Shown: positions 22,601 through 40,058 of the stretch, piece by piece | Layout: each line of letters begins with the position of its first letter | Position numbering within the stretch: position 1 is the stretch's first letter | Source of the DNA: Apostichopus japonicus | Taxonomy: Eukaryota; Echinodermata; Holothuroidea; Aspidochirotida; Stichopodidae | Length of the DNA: 64,000 nucleotides | Reading direction: 5' to 3' | Assembly (NCBI RefSeq): GCF_037975245.1 | Contig: NC_092569.1 | Coordinates: forward strand, 16,724,001 to 16,788,000 | Translations under genes and position numbers: made by a program | Notes under the pieces: model-generated | The model's database searches: none | Seen by the model: the letters and a program-made list of their open reading frames with translations, nothing else | What the model was told of the DNA's origin: nothing

Positions 22601-23831
22601 CGATTTCCGTCCTATATTTAACAACTGTGGATAAAATACAATAAAATGAGAACTGCTGCATGTCATTTGTACAATGCTGGATCAAACTGCGTTCAATACA
22701 GGGGAACTTGAAATGCAGCTATTGGTCAAGACAAATTGGTGGGGACACGGTATATCATGTCCCCACTACTGAAAAAGTTGGTAGGGACGCGTCCCCCTGT
22801 CCTCACCAGGATCTGCGCCCATGGTTTGGAGGCTGTTTATCGTGGAACGCCATTTTCATGCTCACTGATATGATGTGATATCTGCTGTTTGCTTTACAAA
22901 TTCGAGTAATTTGTCACTGTTCCTCTTTCTCTTCCCGTTTTCTTGCCGTATTTTCTACTCCATCCTTTTCTCCTTTTCTCTCTTTCTTCTTTTTCTTTTC
23001 CTTCCTTCACCTCGTTGAAGTTGGCAAGTGTATACAGTTCCAAAGCTATTCAACAGCAACAAAACGTTATTTTGTGTATGTCTCTTGTGGGGTGAAGTTA
23101 GCACTATGAGCTACAAGTTCCAATGCGCAAGGTGGGGGAAAGGGGCTAGAAATAATGTGTGGGTCATTTCTAACTCGATTTCCGGTCGTTAATTGTTGAT
23201 GTAGCCTACCAGGTAAAAGGTTGAAATGACTTTAACAATTTCAAATTTAATAATTTGATTTATTATGCCATTTGGAGCACATAACATAGGCTATAACAGA
23301 ACATTACTGGCAAAAACTAGGGGGGTTGATTGTATGGGCCAACCCCCCTCTTCAAAAAGTGGGGGGGGGGTTAAAAAAAACCAACCCCCCTGTTTCTCCG
23401 CCCATGGTGTCATAACTTACCAAAGTATGTTACTTTGTGAAAAGGTATGTTATTTATGTTTCACTATTATTTTGTAAATTTTGCTAAATAGGTAAAATGA
23501 CAAAAATTAAAGTTCCTGTTATATTGCATAGGGCAACGATTGAGGAAGCCAATCGTTAATTTGCAATGAAATACGAAAATAGTTGTAAAAACAATAATGG
23601 CTGTCTTCTTTATTTCACCATTAGAAAGACCTCGGGAACATCGAAGAGGAGTTTCTGAACAAGTATGAAGATTCCCTTCAGAACTTTATTCGAGGAGATA
23701 CCAGTGGTGATTTCCAGAAAGCTCTCTTAGCACTCTGTGGGCAGGAAACCGTCCCACCAATTGAGAAACGAGGATCTGTCGATTCGGCTTCGCCGCAGGG
23801 GGAGGAAAACATCCCAGTGGAACAGCAGTAA
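8478..23831 (+). CDS. annexin A (complete, 12 exons, 358 aa)
   Basis: Calcium- and phospholipid-binding annexin. Exons: 8478-8498, 10711-10786, 12267-12382, 13486-13605, 14599-14667, 15560-15593, 15995-16074, 18545-18610, 19488-19595, 20486-20552, 20741-20853, 23625-23831. All introns are GT-AG and the frame stays open across every join. A short N-terminus (MAQTENK) precedes four annexin repeats. Repeat 1 has KGFG (residues 30-33) and Thr41 followed 39 residues later by Glu80 in SELSG. Repeat 2 lacks the glycine loop. Repeat 3 is replaced by a divergent exon with a WSP motif (residues 200-202). Repeat 4 is canonical, with MKGLGT (Thr276) and Asp315 in RGDTSGD, again 39 apart. So one full type II calcium site is expected. 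The C-terminal tail is a 24-residue polar extension. Exon phases are identical to annexins B, C and D. Odd features: a 21-nt enlarged exon 3 and a duplication that creates the stop. The start is the only ATG giving a phase-0 first exon with a good donor. Confidence 0.93.
9999..10346. repeat. inverted and direct copies of a ~22-bp motif (MITE-like)
   Basis: GTACGGAGAGCCAAACGTTC occurs in direct orientation near 9999 and 10127 and inverted at about 10325-10346. The inner inverted pair brackets about 220 bp whose interior is also partly palindromic (ATCAACATGT with an ACAATT block on both sides). This is the form of a small palindromic MITE with an extra terminal copy to its left. It lies in annexin A intron 1. 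Confidence 0.75.
10631..10684. repeat. (TA)n microsatellite
   Basis: Pure TA dinucleotide run ending 26 bp before annexin A exon 2, so it sits where the branch point and pyrimidine tract are expected. Confidence 0.95.
11095..11465. mobile_element. hAT-like non-autonomous element with 8-bp TSD
   Basis: Ends are CAAGGGCGTAGGAA and, inverted, CAGTGGCGTAGGAA (two mismatches). GCCTCAAG flanks both sides (11087-11094 and 11466-11473), a perfect 8-bp target duplication. The interior is G/C-run rich at both ends and has an internal direct repeat around GCACCAAATTGCATCT. No coding capacity. It lies in annexin A intron 2. Confidence 0.87.
12267..12382 (+). CDS. annexin A exon 3, enlarged by 21 nt
   Basis: The exon is 116 nt, against 95 nt for the equivalent exon in annexins B and C. 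The extra 21 nt (12267-12287) are pyrimidine-rich and encode ISVFRVG, inserted between KGFG and TKDD inside the repeat-1 calcium loop. Directly before the expected exon start (GAACAAAG at 12288) the sequence is TG where an AG acceptor would be needed, and the nearest upstream AG is at 12265-12266. Confidence 0.85.
12615..12890. mobile_element. palindromic MITE, copy 1 (ACAGTTACTAC family)
   Basis: A near-complete palindrome. The left arm runs through ACAGTTACTAC, a TACCACAGTAAA block, GGTAGCATGTGCTATTAGG and ACTGAGGATA; the right arm repeats these blocks inverted. Other copies are at 26503-27012, 48767-48999 and 59406-59630. No coding capacity. It lies in annexin A intron 3. Confidence 0.8.
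13680..13836. repeat. two-copy tandem repeat (~78 bp)
   Basis: Two adjacent similar copies, each with AAAAGT(A/G)ATGTGGTCT and ACTAGCTAAATGCTA blocks. It lies in annexin A intron 4, about 75 bp after the donor. Confidence 0.75.
14512..14540. repeat. C-run followed by (CT)n
   Basis: A simple-sequence tract about 60 bp upstream of annexin A exon 5. Confidence 0.9.
15158..15210. repeat. perfect 16-bp hairpin with AT-rich loop
   Basis: GACATCATTGCGACAA at 15158-15173 is matched exactly, inverted, at 15195-15210, with a 21-nt loop of A/T repeats. It lies in annexin A intron 5. Confidence 0.85.
16525..17870. repeat. tandem repeat of ~250-273 bp, about five copies
   Basis: The block ACACTGCAACTGTTGT or a close variant starts at 16525, 16792, 17060, 17333 and 17583, giving unit lengths of 267, 268, 273 and 250 bp. 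Each unit contains GACATGGGCTTAGTATTAG, a TCTACGGAACAAATAC block and a TATACCGGCATTT block. The array fills most of annexin A intron 7. Open frames of up to 112 codons in it (16625-17742) are repeat translations with internal stops between units, not exons. Confidence 0.9.
19975..20230. repeat. degenerate TTTTAGCA-based tandem repeat
   Basis: Repeated ATCATTTTAGCA and ACATACGCTAAAACATTTGC blocks, with a higher-order unit of about 65-90 bp ending in AAGGAACACATTT. It lies in annexin A intron 9. Confidence 0.8.
20940..21135. repeat. TTTCG-rich tandem repeat
   Basis: Repeats of GTTTCGATTCGAATAGTTTC with interspersed TTTCG pentamers, strongly strand-asymmetric (T/C/G on the plus strand). It lies in annexin A intron 11, just after exon 11. 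Confidence 0.9.
21453..21658. mobile_element. truncated CAGTGGCGGAG element
   Basis: Starts CAGTGGCGGAGATTTCTTG, followed by a long G-run, and contains one hairpin module (21540-21587). No matching right terminus was found. It runs directly into the next element at 21659. Confidence 0.6.
21659..23010. mobile_element. second copy of the composite CAGG-family element (right end missing)
   Basis: Collinear with 4527-6733. It shares the left-end block (GCAGGATTTTC, then CCCGGGGGGCGCG), two hairpin modules (21701-21747, 22325-22372), TTCGACTTCATCACATATCC, CCGAAACCGAACACTACACA, TGATATGATGTGATATCTGC and the terminal pyrimidine tract near 22920-23010. The right terminus itself is absent. It is interrupted by the insertion at 22272-22823. 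It lies in annexin A intron 11. Confidence 0.7.
22272..22823. mobile_element. hAT-like insertion with near-perfect 8-bp TSD
   Basis: Ends CATGGGCGCAGATC and GATCTGCGCCCATG are perfect inverted repeats of 14 bp. Flanks are GTTTTGAG (22264-22271) and GTTTGGAG (22824-22831), an 8-bp duplication with one later change. At 552 bp it has no visible coding capacity and carries one hairpin module near its left end. Confidence 0.83.
23625..23831 (+). CDS. annexin A terminal exon with stop inside a 24-bp duplication
   Basis: Encodes the last helices of repeat 4 and the polar tail. The unit AACATCCCAGTGGAACAGCA is present twice in tandem (24-bp period). The first copy runs into TAA (23829-23831); the second runs into AAA and stays open in the same frame for 14 codons up to TAA at 23874-23876. 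Confidence 0.9.
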   Translation, partial: KDLGNIEEEFLNKYEDSLQNFIRGDTSGDFQKALLALCGQETVPPIEKRGSVDSASPQGEENIPVEQQ

Positions 23832-24034
23832 AACATCCCAGTGGAACAGCAGAAAAGTTCAACAGAGACTTCGTAAATTATACGTAAACTTATACGAAAA
23901 ATAGTAGCAGTAATTCTTTTTTTAAAGATGTGAAAGAAACGTTCAATAATTAGTTGTTTTTTTTTAATGAATGTTACCAGGGCAATTTGCTACTGTCAAT
24001 ATATTCTTTCTTCTGTAAATTCAACCTTTTTTAT

Positions 24035-24040
24035 ATTAAA
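24035..24040 (+). terminator. candidate polyadenylation signal for annexin A
   Basis: ATTAAA lies about 204 nt after the annexin A stop codon in an AT-rich 3' region. It is one of the common hexamer variants; no transcript evidence is available. Confidence 0.3.
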
Positions 24041-24533
24041 AGCGTTTCTAATTTGTGATTGATCTGCACATAAGGAAATATCATAGGTCTTGCGCACCAT
24101 ACCATATTTTAAAGTAGACAAACTGTTGCTGAAAGTTATTTAAATGCACGTTATGGAATATAGAATTGAAAGGAAAAATGTTAATCTGTTAAAGTAACTA
24201 TATAGTCCTGCTTGAAAAAGAATATTGAATATTGCGGAGACATGAACGAAAAATATATGGGAAGAAGGAAGTAAATTGGCCCAATTTGTTGACAAAATCA
24301 TAGAAATGAGATATCATAATTGACAAATATGGAGTAATGTTTTAGGAAATATATTGGAATTTTCGGTCCCCCTGGGACCTTCGTCAGCAATACTTGGCAG
24401 TCGAATGAAAAGTACAAAATGTAACACAATGAAAGTATGACGCTAGATAAGTGTAAGTTGCATTGATGGAATTAGAACCAAATACACCATGACAATGCAG
24501 GAAGCGGATTAAAGAGCAAATAATAGGAAGAAC

Positions 24534-24536
<3 letters not shown>

Positions 24537-24598
<62 letters not shown>

Positions 24599-24632
24599 AT
24601 ATGTATAAATATATGTATATATATATATATGT

Positions 24633-24721
<89 letters not shown>

Positions 24722-24840
24722 CCCGGGTTCGAATCCCAGTGGAGGCTGGAAGTTTTTTCACTGTTCTTGATTTTCCAAGTCATTACGATTTTCATTTATA
24801 TATATTCATTTGCCTCGGTCGTTTACCTCCATTTCATTAA
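24537..24840 (+). mobile_element. (TA)n tracts joined to a tRNA-derived SINE 3' part
   Basis: Two long TA runs (24537-24596 and about 24604-24720) end at a GGTTCGAATCC block (24726-24736), the consensus of an RNA polymerase III B box. GGAGGCTGGAAGTTTTTTCA, a TTGATTTTCCAA block and ATTCATTTGCCT...GTTTACCTCC follow. The same 3' body is found at 25086-25175 and, inverted, at 35990-36087. The A box half is missing here. Confidence 0.7.
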
Positions 24841-25007
24841 CATGAAGTCTGTTCGAAGTATCTCCTTCGAGATGCGGCTTTAGGAATCACAAATGATTTT
24901 CGAGTTGGTTAGCATCATGTTTGGGCAAAATATGTCACCAAAAACAGAACTAGTATTGTTCGATACAGGTGACAAACGCCCACAGTGGAATTACGGCCTT
25001 CCTTACC

Positions 25008-25175
25008 GGTTTCGAACCTCTGGACTTACAATCAGCGTCCATAGCCTTGTTGGTTAGGGTGTCCGCATACAAAGCGGGAGGCTGGGGTTCGAATCCCGGT
25101 GGAGGCTGGAAGTTTTTTTCACTGTTCTTGATTTTCCAACTCATTACGGTTTTCATTTATATATATATATTTAGG
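25008..25175 (+). mobile_element. tRNA-derived SINE, most complete copy
   Basis: Carries a tRNA-like segment: a D-arm-like AGCCTTGTTGGTTAGGGT, a stem CCGC/GCGG enclosing a 7-nt loop, then the B box GGTTCGAATCC at 25086-25096 and the shared SINE body, ending in a short (TA)n. On the opposite strand, 25008-25018 reads GGTTCGAAACC, a second B-box-like block head to head with the first. Confidence 0.7.
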
Positions 25176-25830
25176 GTGGGGAGATTGGAGGAACAAATGG
25201 TTTTGGGCGAGGTTGGGGGAGGGGGAGGAAGGGGTTTTATGGTAAATGAGGTGGAGGAAGGTGTATTAGCCGATTATGCAATTATGAAGGTGGCCCAAGT
25301 CACTATTTGTACACTATATATCTTCTTATAGCACATTTTGGCTGTGGAAATAAATTAAAGCGATACCTACACGTCAGCTCTACTCATATCCATTTCACTT
25401 CAGTTTCAATCTTTCCATTCACTGTCAAGAAGCCATTCACCCGATACCCTTCCATTTTTTTATACAAGTTGACCAACAGATGGTAAGGCCATTTGAAGTG
25501 TAATTATTGAATGATGTTTAGATAATAATAATAATAATAAACATATAGAAGGTGTGAGTAAAATTTTTTTTCATCACGTAACTATAGTCAGATATTCGTG
25601 TTATGATCAGCCACGGATTATACAACGGACGAATGAAACAATTACCTAAAGGGCCCCCGGTCAAGGTATCTCCAATTTCAAAGGACCCAAGAGCAAGGGT
25701 CCCTATGCTTAACTAAATGGCTTCCGTGAATAAGATATACGAAATTTCCATTGGGGGCTTGTGCCTGCAAAATTCAAGAGGAAGGGTAAAAGCGTATGTT
25801 GCCTTAGAGCACCAGAGCGTGTTAACCCGG

Positions 25831-26150
25831 CATTGGTGATGGATATGTGCCCTAGTTATAATATATTGCATAACAGAAGGCATTGGTCATGGATATGTGC
25901 CCTAGTTATAACATATTGCATAATAGTAGGCATTTGTCATGGAATGTGCCCTAGTTATAATATCTTGCCGAAAAGAAGGCATTGGTGATGGATATGTGCC
26001 CTAGTTATAATACATTGCCTTAAAAAGGCATTGGTCATGGATATGTTTCCTAGTTATAAAATATTGCCTTAAAGAAGGCATTGGTCATGGATATGTGTCC
26101 TAGTTATAAATATAATTGCCTCAAAGAAGGCACGTGTCATGGATAAAAAA
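25831..26150. repeat. 50-bp tandem repeat, about seven copies
   Basis: Units of 49-50 bp begin at 25831, 25881, 25931, 25980, 26029, 26079 and 26131, each with GGATATGTGCCCTAGTTATA and an ATATTGC block. Confidence 0.92.
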
Positions 26151-26502
26151 GCATCAGTAATGAAAACGTGCCCTAGATATAATGTATTGTGTAATTCAAG
26201 GGGCATGTAAAAGCAGCAACGATATAAATACATATTCTTAATCTTCTAATGACAACAAAAGTCCACCACTTTATGGTCCAACACAAACAATGTGTTTCTT
26301 TATTTCCTTCTCTGAATATGCATTTCCAATAATCGCAATAAATATTTATTTGTTAATTTGAAACAAGATACATTATGTATATTTACCACTATATATCACT
26401 CGCTATAAGATACGATTTCAAACACAACGTTCAGTTCTAATTGCAGAAAATTAAATTAAACAACTTGTTTAAAACCATTTTCCCGTCTTCGAATTCACCC
26501 GT

Positions 26503-27012
26503 TACACACAGAGAACACAGTTACTACTGCAAATCTTACAGTTTTGTACCGCAGTAAGAACTGGATCGTGCTATAAATCGGTAGCATGTGCTATTAGGAT
26601 TACGGTAAGAACTGAGGAAATGTGTAATTCCAACAAATCCAGTTGTTGGGGTTTATTGGGATAACACATATCCATAAGTTCTTACTGTAAACCTAATAGG
26701 ACATGCTACCGATTTATCACATTTTCAGCACGATCCAGTATTTACTGTGGTACAAAACTTTAAGATTCACAGTAGTTACTGGACTGTGCTGACAAATATG
26801 ATTAATCGGTAGCATGTGCTATTAGATTTACAGTAAGAACTGAGGATGTGTGAAATCCCAAGAAATCCCAACAACTGGATTTGTTGGAATAACAAGTATC
26901 CTCAGTTCTCACTGTAATCCTAATAGCACATGCTACTGATTTTTAGCACAATCCAGTTTTTACTGTGGTACAAAACTTTAATATTTACAGTAGTAACTTT
27001 GTTCTCTGTGTC
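26503..27012. mobile_element. palindromic MITE, copy 2, double unit
   Basis: Starts ACACACAGAGAACACAGTTA and ends in the inverse (AGTAACTTTGTTCTCTGTGT). Two palindromic units of the family lie side by side, joined near 26770-26790, giving about 510 bp instead of about 250 bp. Confidence 0.85.
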
Positions 27013-27726
27013 TATCGGGTGGGTGGAGAGAGCGAGGTAGATGGGGGGGGGGGGAAGGGTAGACAATAGCATATTCAATGTTGCAGAATTTTGAAATGAT
27101 CAAAGTGGCTAACACCCCACCGCCCCCCCCCCTCTCCAAGAGAAAAAGGAAATTAATCTAAACAGTTTTCACACTTGCCCGTTCTGCGTGCATGTTTACA
27201 CCAACATTGATTCCTTATGAACGCCACCAAGAATACACAACACCATCAAAAGATATGTCTTTACATCAAATGTTAACAGACACATATGATGAGCTTTTAA
27301 TTATAGTAAACATTAAGAATAACTCACATTAAACATTAATATTTGTTATATAAGGTTATATAAGGTTGGTATATACACTCGGCACATTATAAAGGCACTT
27401 GGTATAATTCCACTTCATCACTTATCATATCATATTTCTCGATTATAAAAAAAATTTAAAAAAAATCGAAATATTTGTGAATCGCACCTTTGTCCACTTT
27501 TCACCGAAAAGAAAAAAAATCCTTCAACTATCCGATCTAACGTTGCAAGGCTGACCGTCGGATCAAACGAATGCTTTCACACTCAAGAACGAAACCAAAA
27601 CATTGAGAAAAAAAAAATTAAAAAATTAACGAGTTTTGCATTGCATATAATGTGATCCCAATAGAAGATTTTCATTTAAAAAGGCTTAAATTGAGGATTG
27701 AGAAAACAAAAATGAATAAAGAAGCC

Positions 27727-36939
<9,213 letters not shown>

Positions 36940-39900
36940 TTTAATAAGTCTTCTTTGTTGGACGACTTTTTGACTTGACAAGTTCTAACAGACGAATGTG
37001 TTTTTTTGTCAACTTTCGATCAACCATCTGTCCAGGGATCGACATGAATCTGACAACGTCATTCTACCCGCATAAAAATTAACAGAAGTAAATAGACATA
37101 ATGAATATAGTTAAACTACCCTGGCGACATTAACTCTTCAACAAAGCCCAGGGTAGTACTTTGGGTGCGTATGTATGCTATGACAGAGCATCGTGGTAAG
37201 GTGTGTATAGCAAGCGGAATCATAAGTAGTCCTTGCTCAAATATGTGAATGCACAATGAGGAATATTGAAACTGGGGAATTGGAGAAAAATTGCGGCAGG
37301 GGAATAGCTATATAGCTCAGTTTAAGGGGGGGGGGGGGGGGGGAGTGTCACAATACTAGTCTAGGGGTAGGCATGACCTATTTTCTAAAGTAGCAAAATA
37401 TAACATTTCCAGCCATTTTTTTTGGGGGGGTGGGGGGTCGGACAGATATTTGGGGTGGTGTTAAAATCCCCCGGGTAGACAGGGGTTAGGGTGTTGAAAG
37501 TGTCAACGTTGGGTTCCAAGCGAAAGTGTTGGAAAAATCAGCGGCACATATTCTCAGACTAATGTTTCATCATTACATCGATAAGCAGATGCCGTTTCTG
37601 TATGAATTCTAATATTTTGGTGTTATTCTGTGAATCTGCCATGTTCTTGACTTTAATGACTTATTTTAATTAATATTTGTTTCCGTTGATTGCTTGTCCT
37701 GCATTGTGTATCCAATATAATATATACGATAAGTTACGCAATAAGTCTTGCCTTAACAGCTCATCCAATGTCATATTTTAAACTTCGAAAGAAACTACCA
37801 AGTTTCATGTTGGCGCCCTACCAAAAAAGAAAATATCAGACACATGGTTTCTATATATTTATGATATATAATTATTGGGCATGAACTTCGCCCCACTGAC
37901 CTTGTGTATCAATTACGTTATATCACTTGAACGAGCAATCCGGACTCGAGTTCACTTCAAGAGACCAAAAAAATTGTCGCCCGTGCCCCGTGACATGTTG
38001 ACATTGCTACGAAGCCGGTAGATTTACTAGATTTCACAATTTAAATGTCAGACCTAAAGTGCTCTTAAATATCTAGGGATTTGTTTTTCATAATATGCGG
38101 GTGTGTGCAATCACCGAGCAAGCGCCATGTGACTGGCACTAAGTGATACTTTAAACCAGCCAGTAAATTCTCAATCATCTTATAATATGAGAAAAGTTAG
38201 TCTAAGTGTTATGAAGAAACCATTAGATGGGCGTATCCAGTCTTCAAATATTAATCGAAAACAGGTTTACCAGACCTCGAGGTCATTTGATTCACAATAT
38301 GTACTATGTAGATGTCATTTTTATTGTTCACAGATAAGATAAGTACAGCATACCGTCAGTATTGCACCACGTACAAAAAGTTTATCTTAAGGTCACCATT
38401 GATCAGTTAGTGGAAACTGATATTGTTTTAATAAAAAGTCGATTGATTTTAATTCATTGTTATCTGTTAATCATCAAAACTGCAATCCTATTCAATATTA
38501 AGGAATGAAATCAACATATGGCTAATGAGACAGCTATAATGCAATACAATGCAACTATATTCCGTAACTAAGGAACACGTTAGAGATCGAATGATGAAAC
38601 TGACAAATAGGGAAACTTGTATATGATCTCTTTTGCATTACAGTCAGCAGAAGAACTGTATAACTGTTATGTGAAACTGTAACACTGATAAATCATACTT
38701 CAAATGAAACCTGTGAAACTGAAATCGTATATTAACATTGTCTTAGAGGGACTATGAAACTTACATGTCATTAATTTGTCTATTATGATCCATCTTTACA
38801 AATCGATGAAAAACTGACATCACAACTACATATAATACTGGTTGTACCCGTAAAAAGAATGCTTGCGGCTTGAACATGTAGACTGGCGGTATATAGTGGA
38901 CATTTTAATATGTTTGGGTAGGCTGCTAATAACCTTTGTATGTTCTGGGTATCTCTTTTGTTCGTTTTCGTTCTGTTGGTAACGGTGGACGCAAGAAGTA
39001 GCACCCCGTGGCAGCCATTAAGCTCTCAGCAGGCATAGGCGTAGGAGCCTAATTTGATTTGGGGGTGGGCGCTGTAATGGCTTGCCCGAAAAATATAACC
39101 AAAATTATTCGCGCGCTCCACGCGCGTTCAACATCTTAATGTATATCACAGGCGATCATTAGTTATTACATCGCATGCCAATTACATACAATCATTTGCC
39201 GTGTTATTACCCTTCCATAGTGGTTATAATTTATGGGGAAGTCGTTTTACACTTAGTAATACACTTAGGCGATTTTTATTCAACTATTGATTTCCTTTAG
39301 CTACATCATTCCAATTGATTTTTCTTTCAGTAGGTGCCCGAAAAATTCTAAGCATATTCCCCGAATGTTCACACAATTATTTGGTTGGGGCTACAGCTAC
39401 ACCCCAGCTCCCCAAGCCCCCCCCCCCCCCACGCCTCCTACGCATATGTCAGCAGGTGCAATTCTTCATTCGGTCTTCCCGGAAGTACAACCGTTAATAT
39501 ATCAAAAACAATATTCTTCTCAGAGATACCTTTGTCTCACCTAACACCGTTATATTAGTAATTTATCAACGATCAATCTTAACGTGAAATCATAAGCTAA
39601 CTTGAAAAGAGGAAAGAAACATTGGCAATAACGAGATTTAAACTATTCATCTACCTTGAGATTATACCATTCCTATGCTTCTTAGCATCTAGATCTTAAT
39701 TTCTGTGATCTCTAAAATAGCTCTGCTTTCTTTTCTAGGGCATCCCTCGCCCCCTTACAATGTCCCATCTTAGACGCTTCAATTGATATCCTCTTATGGG
39801 TTTGTTATGGGTACTTACAAAGGGAGACCAACCGTTCAAAAACAGAGCAAGTATCACTAAAACAAAATGAATGAATGTTCAACCTTATAACTGCAAATAG

Positions 39901-40058
39901 TTTAGGTATGTATTAGTTTAGGCATTTAATTTCATTGTATACTCTTGTACATTATCCAAATGCCAAAAATCCTAGACAATCCTAAGCCACTATAAAACAA
40001 CATGTGGATATAATCAATGTAAATTATATTCATGTTAGAACGTGGTTACTCATAATAG
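36940..40058. other. intergenic region between annexins C and B
   Basis: 5' flank of annexin B and 3' flank of annexin C. It contains a G-run at 37327-37343, G-rich stretches near 37424-37440, and the hAT-like element at 39034-39448. No coding exon recognised. Confidence 0.6.
39034..39448. mobile_element. hAT-like element with perfect 8-bp TSD
   Basis: Ends CATAGGCGTAGGAG and, inverted, CATATGCGTAGGAG (one mismatch). TCAGCAGG flanks both sides (39026-39033, 39449-39456). 415 bp, no coding capacity. The interior carries an alternating GCGCGC block and matches the inverse of 5762-5872. Confidence 0.87.

Larger units (their letters stand above)
23832..27726. other. intergenic region between convergent annexins A and B
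   Basis: No coding exon recognised. It holds (TA)n tracts with tRNA-derived SINE pieces (24537-25175), a 50-bp tandem repeat (25831-26150) and a double palindromic MITE (26503-27012). Confidence 0.6.

Noticed and set aside
23265-23477. G/C-run island with a CCGCCCATGG block in annexin A intron 11
   Set aside because: It resembles the ends of other elements but no matching left terminus or duplication was found.
25030-25110. Possible functional tRNA gene
   Set aside because: It has a B box and a tRNA-like anticodon arm, but acceptor ends do not pair well and the same body recurs as a SINE. Treated as tRNA-derived.
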